A stretch of DNA of 64,000 nt, from assembly GCA_015146655.1 (NCBI GenBank), contig VKHL01000048.1:1-64000 (forward strand), given 5' to 3'. The translations under genes were made by a program, and so were the position numbers. This stretch comes from Ochromonas danica. Its lineage: Eukaryota; Sar; Chrysophyceae; Chromulinales; Chromulinaceae. This document shows, one piece after another, positions 10,447 to 28,907 of this stretch. The notes under the pieces were generated by a model. That model worked only from the letters and a program-made list of their open reading frames with translations, ran no database searches and was not told the DNA's origin. The number at the start of each line of letters is the position of its first letter. Position 1 is the first letter of the stretch.

Positions 10447-12240
10447 TCATGATATGAGTAGGCAAGCAGATTGGATGGACCACTCCCAACATCTCTTTTC
10501 CTTGTTATAGTTATAGATCCCCATTGCGCCATTGATCTCGCCCTTTCGCAATCTTCTCCATACACACTTCTCTCCACCTTCTCTCTCATCCACACAAAGC
10601 AATCTTGACATTTCTTCCTTCCCTACTATCACTTCAAGCAAATACACTTCTCTCAACATTGAATGATGCTTCGCTGCTAACACACTCTCCTGTCCTGCAC
10701 CAGGTATCTTTAACACTTCCAACTTTTGGCAACCTCTTATCATTTTGCTTATCATATCGTCACTAAAGCTGCATTGCTCTAACCCATATTCATGAGAGCC
10801 ACAGCCATTTATCGATAACGTCTTTATGCCAGATCCATACTCCATTATAGCCGCTAAACTCAAATCACTATAACTTTTTTCCTCAAGATCAATCGACAAC
10901 TTATCCTCATCAAGATTAATCGACAACTTCTCCAAACGAGGAAGATCCTTCAATGCTTCGATTAAGATAGATTCTGACATCTCCCCTTCCAAGTCAGTGA
11001 GATATGGAGATAGCTTGGACTTGAACAAAATCCAGTCATTATGATGTTCTGTAACCAAGTAATAACAGAAGGGAACATTGGATACTGTCAGAGTGAGTTG
11101 ACTTCTTTGTATTGCAAGAAGCAAGCATTCCAAAAATATCTCGCTCTCTTCTTTCGACAAGTTTAGGCTGAGCATAATATAAACCAATTCGCTGAAAACT
11201 TCGTTCACCTCTATAGACACCCATGTGTGGGTTGAAAAGTCATCAAAGCTGAAAGTGGTCAAATTAGGACATGATTCATATAGCTTCAAAATTATTATAT
11301 GCTCGATATGTATACATACCACTACCGTCTAGGTTTAACGTTCTCAATCGAGGACAAGAACTCGCCAGATAAGAGATATTCTCTCCTCTCAAGAAGCCTT
11401 CATTATTTACTGAAAACAACCTTCCAATACATAACTCTTCCAAATAGTTTGCAGTACCAGAAAAAAGAAACCTTAATAATGTTTGCAAAGAGATATGGTC
11501 AGCATGTAAACATAACTTCTTCAGAGGAGTCGTCTTCTCGTTAAGAATGTTCATTATCCTATCTATAGATCCTTCACTTACACCTGGCGATGAGAATTCT
11601 AAGTCATGTATGGTAGAGAGATGATTAACAAGTAATTGGCGAATCATATTCATTGTGGATTTGGAAATGCTTGTGAAGAGTTCAATGCAAACATTCTGCA
11701 AGCTATTTGTCTTCAACCCTCGAATCAATGCAGAGAATACCAAATCTCTAACTTCGCTGCAGTCTCCAAACCCATAATAGATCATTCCTTCCAAATGATT
11801 ACATTCTCTTAAAAACAAATGCATTCTCTCCTTCAACACACTCAACAAGCTAGAATCCAGAGAACGCATCTTCTCCCTCAAGCAATGACGGATCACTATA
11901 GAGCGCAGGGCCATACAATAGCTTTCATAGTTCAACGTTGTTGTGAGATTACCCAACGCTCTCAATCGCACAGGAAACCTCTCCACCAAAAACACTTTAC
12001 GACTAATCACCCACTCATACCACCTTCTCATAGACTCATAGACTCTTCAGATAGTCCTTCTAGACTTTCACCTCTTATCATCCTCAACTCACTTAATGAA
12101 CACAACCATGCCTCACGATCTCCTTCCCCTACACACCCTACATCCAAACATGACAGATCCCGCCATGATGATAACCACTCTGAGTAGACACTATGAAGAA
12201 TGTCTCTTGGTAACTGCAATAGTAGAGATCTGCTGGACAT
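10447..12240 (-). pseudogene. LRR family copy G, full length but frameshifted
   Basis: Homology to intact copies runs from MSSRSLLLQLPRDILHSVYSEWL at 12240 to the C-terminal tail at 10447, but it needs three frames. The first frame ends after ~70 codons, where the 8-bp motif atagactc is present twice (about 12025-12045) and shifts the frame. The second frame covers MRRWYEWVISRKVFLVERF to AYNNFE (about 11276-12031). The third resumes at LYESCPNL (before 11283) and runs to the end. Two frameshifts therefore separate three conserved blocks, and there is no splice signal pattern that would rescue them. Repeat positions otherwise match copies A and B. Confidence 0.85.
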
Positions 12241-12547
12241 GTTGTCTGTTGGAAATCTAGAATCCCACTGGATTGACTGACTGGATTATTGAATATTGAT
12301 TGATTCAATTGTGTGCATACATTGATTTTGACTGCTAGGTAATACATATTCACTTATGCTAATTGAATAATTGACTGACTGTCAGCATCTTTCCAAGATT
12401 ATGAAATTACTACTTTGCATGGGAAGGATCGGGAAATAATCAAATGATCATGAATCTGCTGCTATTTTTTGATTATCTCCCCACTTCCTTGTGAACCGAC
12501 CGGAGGCATTGCTTCTATTATCAGAAGATAGTAGACTATAATAGACC
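12241..12547. other. Head-to-head spacer between LRR copies G and H
   Basis: About 300 bp, AT-rich and non-coding. It mirrors the B/C arrangement (divergent LRR copies). The leader just before copy H (ttgcttctattatcagaaga) is the one found before copies C and D. Confidence 0.5.
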
Positions 12548-13937
12548 ATGTCCAGTAGATCTCTACTATTGCAGTTACCAAGAGACATTCTTCATAGTGT
12601 CTACTCAGAGTGGTTACCATCATGGCGGGATCTGTCATGTTTGGATGTAGGGTGTGTAGGGAAAAGAGATCGTGAGGCATGGTTGTGTTCATTAAGTGAG
12701 GTGAGGATGATAAGAGGTGAAAGTCTAGAAAGGCTATCTGATGAGTCTATGAGAAGGTGGTATGAGTGGGTGATTAGTCGTAAAGTGTTGTTGGTGGAAA
12801 TGTTTCTTGTGCGACTTAGTGTGTTTTCAGATTTTAATCTTCCAGCAGAGTTGGACGTCGGAAACTACTGTCCAATACTTCACTCGATAGATATCCAGAG
12901 TGACTTGTGTTACAAGTTGAGTTAATTCGAGCGAGTTCAGTTTTTCACATCCACAGTGAATATGATTCGCCTATTACTTGCCAGCTATCTCTCAAGTATA
13001 CATGACTTAGAGTTCTTATCGCAGGATATAAGTGAAGAATCTGTAGATGAAATATTGACCATTCTTTATGAGAAGACGACTCCTCTTAAGAAGTTATGTT
13101 TACAAGTTGACCAAATCGCCTTGTACTACAAGTATACATTATCAAGGTTTCTTTACTCTGGTGCTGCGATGCATTTGGAGGTACTGAGTATTAAAACCGA
13201 TTCGGTGGTGGATAAAGAAGACTTATTCTCTTATCTGAGCAAAGCTTGTCCTCGTTTGAGAACTTTAATACTAAAGGCTTATAGTAGGGGCATAGATCAA
13301 GCATTTGATGTCTTTCCAACGAGATCGTTATTGGAGTTGTGTCAATCATGTCCTAAATTGATCACTGTACGTTGCCTAGACGAGTCCATTTACATAGAGG
13401 TGGATGAATATATGCGGTTGGACTATGAAATTTTCCCTTTAGACTCGATTGTAGAGAAGGAGTTGTTTATGGAATGTTTGTGTCTTACCATTCAAAGAAG
13501 TCAATGCAAGTTGCCTGTACCTAACTATTTTAAAGAACAAGATGATCAGATTCTGTTCAAGTCCGCTGTCCGCATATCTCACTGACGTGGTGGAGCTGAA
13601 CTTATTTTAATCGAAGGAGTGATGGAACTTCCTCGTTTGAATAGCTTGGCAATGCGACTTGAGGAAGGAAGGTTTAGTGATTGGAGCTTAGCAGCTACTA
13701 CAAGTATAATGGCGTATGATAAACGGCGTACAAATTTTCCTATATCAGAAGATATTGGTGGGATACCACACTGTATACCTATCCCTGCTGAACTTGAATC
13801 TGACGGGGTTTAAGTCTTTCGTGTTGGACGGTAATAGACTAGAACGACTTCATCTCTCAGCTCCAAATAATTCAACTAACCATATTTACAATAATTTCTA
13901 CTACCTCCGACGCCTTTTAGTTGATCCTTATCTTTAA
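12548..13937 (+). pseudogene. LRR family copy H, internally deleted and frameshifted
   Basis: Starts MSSRSLLLQLPRDILHSVYSEWL and is open to 12925 (HSIDIQSDL...). It then skips about 60 residues present in intact copies and resumes at STVNMIRLLLASYLSSIHDLEF (about 12950-13585). It shifts frame again in the FKS..SAYLTDVVEL region and continues weakly through LPRLNSLAMRLEEGRFSDWSLAA. The last part (13716-13937, NLTGFKSFVLDG...) no longer resembles the standard C-terminus. At least one deletion and two frame breaks make it a pseudogene. Confidence 0.8.
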
Positions 13938-14331
13938 TGCTAAATTAAGCCACTTTCAGAAGTGCTTTGTATGATCAAAGTTAATGCATTAGCTATCGTA
14001 CAATAACTTATTTAACGTTTTCTTGTTTACCTTTGTTGAAAGACATTCTTACAATCTATGTAATGAAGTGATGTCGTGGTATAGTCTAATAAAGCAAAAA
14101 TGTTGTTTTATTGTAAGGTTGATATCTTTTAGGTTAGCACGCTAATCTAAAGATATCCTATTATTCTCCATACCCAAACTCTCCTTCCATTCGTAGGTTT
14201 CGAAGTGTCTGCTATCAAGTAACGAAGGAAGGAGTAAGATAGAAGGCTAACAGGGGTGAAGGACAAGAAGGCAGAGTAAGAGGCTATTGAGTACACATAC
14301 AAAAGGTAGAGTTCACCACCCTTCGAGCCGT
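13938..14331. other. 3' flank of LRR copy H and of the ATP synthase beta gene
   Basis: Non-coding. A ~45-bp part (about 13950-13995, cactttcagaagtgctttgt...) has a close match at 58226-58268. A 'tctaataaagcaaaa' polyadenylation-like stretch lies near 14080. Nothing else is recognisable. Confidence 0.45.
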
Positions 14332-16199
<1,868 letters not shown>

Positions 16200-16716
16200 T
16201 TTTTTTTTTTAACAGATGAGAGATCTGATAGCAGATGAGGAGCTTCGTTGGGTTTGTGGGGATGAGGAAGAGATGGAGCGAACGAGTGAGCGATGGCCGT
16301 GTAGGGCAGCAGAGAGCAGAGCAACACACACACACAGTCACACACACTCTCACTCACTCACTCACTCACACCCACACAGTGCTGTGCTTGTTGTTCTGTC
16401 CTTCTGTGCTCTCTCTCTGTGTGGCCGATCGATCTGCCATCTTCGGATTTTCGGATTTTCGTTTGGAAACCAGGAGGTGTTGCAGAGGAGAGAAGAAAGT
16501 TCCTTTTCCAACTCTGAAAAGATGACTTTTGGATCACCTTTGACCTGCAGAAAACCCTTCTTTTTCTGATGCAAGAATCGAAAGTACGAGATTACGAGAT
16601 TACGAGATTCCGAGACTCCAAGGAAGCAGCAGGTCGGTGGGGAGGGCAAAGGAAGGCAAGGCGTGGGGGTGTTGATTAGATCAATTGATCGCAAAGAAAG
16701 ATAATAAAAAAAGAAG
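16200..16716. promoter_or_regulatory. Shared divergent upstream region of ATP synthase beta and delta genes
   Basis: 517 bp separate the two start codons, which point away from each other. The region contains a poly(A)/poly(T) run directly before the beta ATG (16199-16210), a CA/CTCA-rich stretch (about 16325-16378) and the tandem motif 'gagattac' (about 16586-16610). Two subunits of the same F1 complex leaving one short region suggests a bidirectional promoter. This is inference from layout; I see no defined TATA element. Confidence 0.6.
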
Positions 16717-17433
16717 ATGTTCTCTAAGAATTTCCTTACCCGTTCTTCTCAACTTTCTTCTGTGTTGCGTCGTGGATTTGCTGCTCCTGCCGCTGCTGCA
16801 GAAGTTTCTGCTTCCACTCAATTGGTCTTGAATTTCACCACTCCTCATGCTCCTGTCTATACCAAGAAAGCGGTGGAAAGTGTGACCTTACCTGGTAGCT
16901 CCGGTGAATATGGTATCACTGCCAATCATTCTCCTATTATCTCTGAGCTCAAGCCTGGTGTTGTCACTGTCAACCTCGGTGGTGTAAGTCTTGTCACTGT
17001 GTTTCATTCCAACAGCCAAATTACTTTATCTGGATGGTGGAATAATTTTTTCTCTTCCTATATTCTGACTATCTAGGGTGTATCTGAGAAGTACTTCATC
17101 TCTGGTGGCTTTGCTCTCACTCATGCCAACTCTGTCACTGTAAGTGCTCGTGTTACCGTTTCTCTGCTATCCGTTTCCCCCCTTCCCTCCTTCCCCAGTG
17201 TTGCGATACATGTCCTTATTTCTTCTTAACTTGCTATCGTAATGGTTTAGGATGTCTCTGTCCCTGAGGCTGTTCCTTTGGCTGACTTGGATGAGGCTGC
17301 TATCCGTGCTGGCCATGCTGAGGCCATCAGAGCTCAGGCTGCTGCTGCCGATGGATCTGCTGCTAAGGCCGTCGCTGCCATTGAGATTGAGACTTATAGC
17401 TCTATGGCTAGAGCCATTGGTGTCACCTTGTAA
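16717..17433 (+). CDS. ATP16: Mitochondrial F1-ATP synthase subunit delta (bacterial epsilon homologue)
   Basis: Three exons: 16717-16983, 17077-17139 and 17251-17433, giving 170 aa, all phase 0, with GTAAGT donors and TAG acceptors. It starts MFSKNFLTRSSQLSSVLRRGFA, a typical mitochondrial presequence. The body has the epsilon/delta beta-sandwich signature: LNFTTPHAPVYTKKAVESVTLPGSSGEYGI (residues ~38-68), ANHSPIISELKPGVVTV, then VSEKYFISGGFALTHANSVTV. A C-terminal helical Ala-rich part follows. The protein is part of the central rotor stalk that couples the c-ring to the catalytic beta subunits. It lies head to head with the beta gene, so co-expression is plausible. Confidence 0.96.
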
Positions 17434-18209
17434 ATTGCGCTCTTTCTTCTTGGGGAAGGGGATGGCTTGACCTATGGGAACTGTTGTGTGTGGACCAGGT
17501 AGATCAGGTCATAGAAGGTGGAAGAATGGTGTAATTAGATTTTAGGATATGAGGAAGTCGTCCGCATCCCAGTCTGTTTGAACTAATGGACTAAGCTAAT
17601 ACTCACCAAACTTCCTAAACAATATGAATAATAATCACAAATATACGATCTCTATATGCTAGCAATGAAGCGAAGAAGTAAGATTAGAGTAATCAAAGCT
17701 GCTCAAAGCAAAATCCAGGTAGATTTGCCAACATTACACACCTTTCTCAAAGATGCGGTTCAGTGGTGTTGGCGTGGGTTACCTGTCTAATCACAGTGTA
17801 CAATAATATTAATGCGGGTTATCTTCGTCACCTCTGAGATGACCCTTTACTGGTACTATCACCACTAATATCCCCCCCCCCCCCCCCCCCCCCCCTTCTG
17901 CTTCTACTACCACTATACACATTGTTCTCAACCATGTTTCAACAACACTTGACGATCACTTCCCACTCCTTTATCAGTAGGAGAGGGGTTTCTTCAGTGT
18001 ACAATCGACTTAAAACATTGAAAGTCAGGGTTTTACACCTCACCACTCTGTTCGGTGTTGTGCAATTCCATCGCATTGCATTGCATTCCATTTCGATCAA
18101 AACAGATTCCATCACCACAAAACAGAAGTTTGATAACAGACCTCTCTTGTTATTATCTTTCTATCCCTCTCTCTCTTTCTAACTGACAAGACAGACACCT
18201 TAGACAAAA
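17434..18209. other. Intergenic region with a poly(C) run
   Basis: No gene is visible. A homopolymer of about 24 C lies at 17872-17895; such runs are often mis-sized in assemblies. The stretch after 17900 is AT-rich with C/T-rich patches and leads into the ArgJ start. Confidence 0.5.
17872..17895. repeat. Poly(C) homopolymer
   Basis: Uninterrupted run of about 24 cytosines between the ATP synthase delta and ArgJ genes. Length is uncertain because of sequencing slippage. Confidence 0.9.
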
Positions 18210-18944
18210 ATGATGCAATGGATTGTTTTTTGTCTTTGTTTGTTTATTTTCCATCCACATGATGGTGAAGTTCATGCTTTCTCACTTTCTCCACTTCCAC
18301 GTATGACTTCTTCTCACCTTCTTTCTACTCGTCTTTTACGTCCTATTTCGACTCAACTTCAAGACAAAACATCATCATCTTCCTCTTCTTCTTCTTCTTC
18401 TTCCGCTGATAGTACTACTTTTGACAGTTCAGCTGATTATTTACATTATTTACAATCCATTGCTACCTTACCACAAGGTTTTGCTATTGGTACTACACGT
18501 TTTCATTTCCAACCTTATGAAGTTGCTAATAAACAATTACCTATGAACTTAACCTTACTTCTATTAGATAAACCAACTGATGTTTTTGCATGTAAATTCA
18601 CGAAAAATCATTATTGTGGTGGACCTATTTATATTGGACGTGAACGATTACAATCTTCGTCTTTCTTACAAGCGATTATTGTTAATAATAAGATCTCTAA
18701 TGTCTGTCCTAATGGTTTATCTGATTTTGGACGTGGAGATAGTGATCAATTATGTGCTGAAGTAGCTAAATTATGTGATTTACCTGATAAGACCTATGTC
18801 TTACCGTCTTCTACAGGAATTATTGGATGGAGATTACCATTAGAAAGTATGGTTAAGGCTTTACCACAAGCAGTAGGAAATTTACAAAAGAAGTCAATCT
18901 TACCTGCAGCACTTGGTAAGGGGATGAGTGTGCTGTGCGTGTTT

Positions 18945-18989
<45 letters not shown>

Positions 18990-20149
18990 TTGTGTATGTG
19001 TGTGTCTTGTGTATGTGTATGTCTTGTGTGTATGTGTGTGTGTTTGTGTATGTGCTCAATGGGTGTGTATAACGTATGTGTGTGTGCATTTATTTTTATG
19101 GGTATGTTGTTTGTATGTTTGTATGTGTCTTAATTCACAGTATATGATGCTAACAAACAATGGTTGATCCATTGTAATTGTTGTATACAGGTATTACGAC
19201 CACAGATCGTTATCCAAAGATTCGTCGTTATGATTCTCCTGAGGGATGGTCTATTGTTGGTATTGCTAAAGGTGCTGGTATGATTGGTACGTAAGTTACT
19301 TTAGCTTTTCCCCTTTCGATCCCTCGTGTCATTCCATGGAATGCTAACTGTTCCGTGGAATTCTCTTTAGAACCTAACATGGCCACTATGTTAACTTACA
19401 TCTTAACGGATCTTACACTACCACGTAATCTCTTACAAGACTATCTAAATGACGCAACAGATGTCTCCTTTAACTCCATCTCTGTGGATGGTGATCAATC
19501 TACATCAGATACTGTTGTTACCTTATCCTCTAAAATGATTCCTTTATCATCTGATAGTAAACAACAAGAAATGACATTATCTTCTTTTAAAAGAGAATTA
19601 ACTCATATTTGTCAAGCATTAAGTGAAGATATTGTACGTAATGGTGAAGGTATACAACATGTCATACGTATTACATTAAAAGGATTCTCTTCTCGTCATA
19701 TTTCACCAAGTTTAGTGAAAAAGATTGGGAAAAGTATTGTTAATAGTAACCTTGTCAAATGTGCTATATCTGGTAATGATCCTAATGTTGGACGTATTGT
19801 TGGTGCGATTGGATCTTGTCTAAGTAAAGAGTGTACATCTCTAGAGGATACACCTTTCCATCCAAATGATATGACAGTATTAATGGGTGGTATTACAATC
19901 TTCCAAGCTGGTTGTTTTGATTTAACACCTGATAAAGAAGAAGCATTATATCAATATCTATTATCTTGTCAATTATATGATAATCATTTACCTGAACATG
20001 ATCGTAATTATCCACCACATGATCGTTCTGTTGAATTAGAGATTATTATTGGAGGAGGACAAAATAATAATGATGATGAAGGTGTGACGATCATTGGAGG
20101 TGATTTGACAAAGGAATATGTTGAAGTTAATGCTGATTATCGTTCTTAA
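18210..20149 (+). CDS. argJ: Glutamate N-acetyltransferase / ornithine acetyltransferase (ArgJ)
   Basis: Three exons: 18210-18915, 19191-19286 and 19371-20149, giving 526 aa with consistent phases (the second donor is GTACGT). ArgJ transfers acetyl from N-acetylornithine to glutamate in the cyclic arginine pathway. Family marks are clear: the KGAGMI.PNMATML self-cleavage site, where the proenzyme splits before Thr into alpha and beta chains; GNDPNVGRIVGAIG; and the C-terminal VNADYRS. The N-terminus is longer than in bacteria: a hydrophobic segment (WIVFCLCLFIFHP), then VHAFSLSPLP and a Ser/Thr-rich basic stretch. This looks like a signal peptide plus transit peptide with an ASAFAP-like Phe, as in red-lineage secondary plastids. 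Plastid import is inferred, and mitochondrial location is the alternative. A Ser run follows (~58-70). Intron 1 carries a sense-strand (TG)n repeat (~18954-18987). Confidence 0.95.
18954..18987 (+). repeat. (TG)n microsatellite in ArgJ intron 1
   Basis: Run of TG dinucleotides followed by interrupted TGTGTATGTG sequence up to about 19090. It lies within intron 18916-19190 and has TG on the sense strand. Confidence 0.9.
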
Positions 20150-20690
20150 ATCAGACAGTAGATAGTACAGTAGTAGGGGATACTGTATACTACACTAGTC
20201 TAGTCTAGTCTAGTCTAGTCTAGACTGTAGCATATGATATAGCAATAGCTTGTTGTTATTGTTATTGCAGTGTTACAGTGTTAGTACTGGTACTTGTTGC
20301 TTTAGTCTAGTCTAGTCTAGTCTAGTTGAGGAGGTGTACGGAATAGTGTGTGTGTTAACCTGCTAGCTAGCTAGCTACCTACTGTAGCTGCTGATTGCAT
20401 GAAGAAGGAAGTGATAATAAATAATAATGAATAATAAGCTAAATTATCACATGACAACAATAACAACAACATGACCATAGTAATTGCTTTCTTACTGTTA
20501 ACTACTCACTAATGATACCATCATGTCCACATGGGAAGGTGTAAGATGACCAGTAGGTGTGCTTTCACAACAGACCAGCTTGACTGACTTTTGACTGGAA
20601 AGAGATTGCTACTACTGCCTTCGTACAACATTGTAGAGTACTAGGGGCTATAATAGCCTTAATCGTCCATTATTTATCAACCAGTCTGTA

Positions 20691-20694
<4 letters not shown>

Positions 20695-20771
<77 letters not shown>

Positions 20772-20781
20772 NNNNNNNNNN

Positions 20782-20862
<81 letters not shown>
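20695..20862. repeat. (TG)n microsatellite containing an assembly gap
   Basis: About 158 bases of pure TG on both sides of ten N (20772-20781). The gap is a scaffolding placeholder, so the array may be longer. Confidence 0.97.
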
Positions 20863-20863
<1 letters not shown>

Positions 20864-20969
20864 ATTCCATTACATCAATTACAATATATTCTTCACCTTA
20901 CTAGAAGGAGATAATTAGTCTATAATACACAAAGAAAGGGTAAGCAAGCTACTACTACCACTATACCAT

Positions 20970-21027
<58 letters not shown>
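20970..21027. repeat. (CAA)n microsatellite
   Basis: About 19 perfect ACA/CAA trinucleotide units in non-coding DNA downstream of the EGF-type gene. Confidence 0.97.
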
Positions 21028-21164
21028 GCTTAACACTATACCCTATACCACTACAGACTCACTGCTGTTTATGAGGTTTAGGGTTAGTCACACTGTGGTA
21101 GTATAGTTACTACCATTGCTCTAAGAGGTAGTGGTAGCAGTAGTGGTAGTAGTAGTTAGAGACA

Positions 21165-26656
<5,492 letters not shown>

Positions 26657-27087
26657 GAGATAAGAGAATAGATAGATAGATAATAGGAGTGAATGATCTT
26701 GAATTAATTTAATTTAATTCAATTTAATTTAATTTTTTGAATAGAATAGAACAGAGAGAGAGAGATAGCTTTTGATATGATATGAAGAAACAGGTGCAGC
26801 AAGAAGAAGAAGTATGAGTTATAAAGCATAAAATAATACTTTGGCTGGCCTACTATAAGAGTTTTTTAAATGAAACTGCCCTGAACAGTACATTCCATTG
26901 GAATCAAAGTATGGAATCCATCAACCAGACCAATAGGCTGTAGACCTAAATGGGCTGTAAATGGGCTGCAAATGGGTTTGTTCCTGGATGATGGGATGCT
27001 GAACATGCAGTGGGTGAAGAAAGAACTTGTTCTCTTGTTTCACCTTGTTAGACCTCTATCACATCCTTTTCTACCATCTCGTCTACT
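26657..27087. other. Divergent upstream region of the EGF-type and E2-type genes
   Basis: 431 bp between the two divergent start codons. It contains an AATTTAATT-rich stretch (26701-26740) and purine-rich tracts. No lipoyl-domain coding sequence is visible before the E2-type gene. Confidence 0.5.
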
Positions 27088-28395
27088 ATGATAAGGTAAT
27101 GTCTTTCTCTTCTTTTCTTTAAAAACAACACTAACTCTCATTCTTATTTTTTGTTTGATTTGTTTTTGTTTTGTTTTGTTTTGTTTTGTGGGTGATGATG
27201 ATGACAATGACTTGTTGATGAAAAATGGTTGTTTGTTGTTTGTTATTATGATGTACAGACCCACAGCAGCTGTACGCACTTTTTCTACTGTTAGTAATCA
27301 GCGTATTTTCGCTTCTCCTTTAGCTAAGAAAATTCTGAAAGAAGCTGGAAAAGAAGTAGAAAGTGTCTATCAAGTGTTGGGAGGCAAAGGATCAGGAGGG
27401 AACAATCGCTTGACTGAGAAGGATGTCCTTCAAGCCCTGCCTCTACTCGGTCAGGTTACTACTGCTGCCCCTACCACAGTAGCTGCTCCTGTTCCTGCTG
27501 CTGCTGCTGTCGCTCAGTCTGCACCTGCTGTGACAACCACCACGACTACTACTGCCAGCAGTCCAGAGCAACAATTCCATCTCTCTACAGAGACGGTCTC
27601 TTTTGTTCAACGATTAGCTCTTTCTAAACAGACTGTTCCTCATTACTATCTGTCCACAGATCTTAATCTTCATGCTTTATTACAACTTCGTACACGATTG
27701 AATAAGAAGTTAGAGAAGCAAGAAGTAGTACTTAGTATCACAGATTTCTTGGTTAAGGCAGCTGCTTTAGCTATGAGACATGTAAGAAAGTGTGTCCTTC
27801 TCTCTATATGACCTGACATGATGATATATTGGTTGTTTTCAGGTTCCTGATTTAAATGCTTCTTGGATGGACAGCTTTGTTCGTCGTTATGATCAAGTTG
27901 ATATTAACTTGGTATCTGGTAGTAAAGTTGGAGGAGAAGGTGGATCTCTTCTTTCTGATGTTGCTTCTAAAGGTCTTGCACAATTAGCGGAAGAGATTAC
28001 AGCTGCAGAACAAACTGCATCACAAATCTATCGTCCTGGTACTTTCACCATTCATAACTTGGGTAAGTCTCTTCTATATTCTTCTTCTTCTTGAGTTAGG
28101 GATTATCCTGAGGTATGTTATATATGGGATAGGTGTGTACGGCACGAAGACAGCAGCTGTTATCATTAATCCTCCTCAAGCTGCTGCTTTGGCCTTGGGT
28201 AGTATTCACGAGACTGTGGTTGTAGCGGAGAAACCTGCTACAGCAACTGAGAAGGCTAGCTCTGGCTGGGCTGTGGCTCCTGTGCTCACGGCTACTTTAG
28301 CTTGTGATCATCGTGTGGTGGATGGTGCTCTTGCTGCTCAATGGATGGCAGCTTTCAAACAGTTAGTGGAGGATCCTGACCAACTCTTGCTGTAA
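27088..28395 (+). CDS. Lipoyl-less dihydrolipoamide acyltransferase (E2)-type protein
   Basis: Four exons: 27088-27095 (8 bp, ATGATAAG), 27259-27781, 27843-28062 and 28133-28395, giving 337 aa. The tiny first exon is inferred from the GTAATG donor, the TACAG acceptor and the resulting presequence MIRPTAAVRTFSTV, which is a good mitochondrial signal; the downstream frame is also open upstream, so this start is likely but not certain. Residues ~20-65 form a peripheral subunit-binding domain (IFASPLAKKILKEAGKEV...GKGSGG..RLTEKDV). An Ala/Pro/Thr linker follows, then the acyltransferase core with TFTIHNLGVYGTKTAAVIINPPQAA and the active-site motif DHRVVDG. The usual N-terminal lipoyl domain is absent. 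It could be an accessory E2 or E3-binding-like subunit of a 2-oxo-acid dehydrogenase complex. Confidence 0.88.
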
Positions 28396-28907
28396 TGTTA
28401 TGATGTAATAGCAGCTAGCCGTGATTTGTGCTTTGTTTAGATCCTCTATTGCACGTTTCTTCTTTGATGAGGAAGGGGGAAGCTGACTGACTGACTATTG
28501 ATGAGTTTTGAATGATAAAGAATAATCATCCCAATAGCTACAGGTAGCTAATTTTGTTCCATCTCTTCTCCACTTTTTGCACTAGCTTTCAAAACAATCT
28601 CAATTGACCTCGTGTCATAATTTGCTGCAACTCAATCATGATATTCGTTATTACTTCATCTTCCTTCATGAGGCAGTGTGTTGGAGTGAAGCGGATGAAT
28701 ACTGTACCTCAATAATTCCAGTTGAAATGAGAACAAAACAAACAAAAGTCCCAACCCCACCACCGATCATGGTAACTAAGCAGATTATCAAAATTCGTGA
28801 CCAAAACCTACAGTATGATTATAATGCGAAAATGCAGTCACAAGACAGGAAGTAATCGATCCTATTAGAGCGATGACCATGTTGTGGCTGCGAAAGGTTG
28901 ATCAAAA
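28396..28907. other. Convergent intergenic region
   Basis: 3' flanks of the E2-type gene and POT transporter 1. A plus-strand ORF at 28604-28855 has no recognisable features. I see no other structure. Confidence 0.45.

Larger units (their letters stand above)
20150..21164. other. Intergenic region rich in simple repeats, with an assembly gap
   Basis: No gene. It contains (TCTAG)n-like runs of 'ctagt' units at ~20193-20224 and ~20304-20327, a long (TG)n block with ten N (20772-20781), and a (CAA)n block. It separates the convergent ArgJ and EGF-type genes. The N stretch shows the true TG length is unknown. Confidence 0.7.

Noticed and set aside
20677-20918. ORFs of Cys-Val or Thr-His repeats
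   Set aside because: They are a reading of the TG microsatellite that includes an assembly gap. The same applies near 22436, 25208, 62895 and other TG tracts.
28604-28855. 83-codon ORF in the convergent spacer
   Set aside because: No motif, no paralogue, no splice context; composition like random AT-rich DNA.
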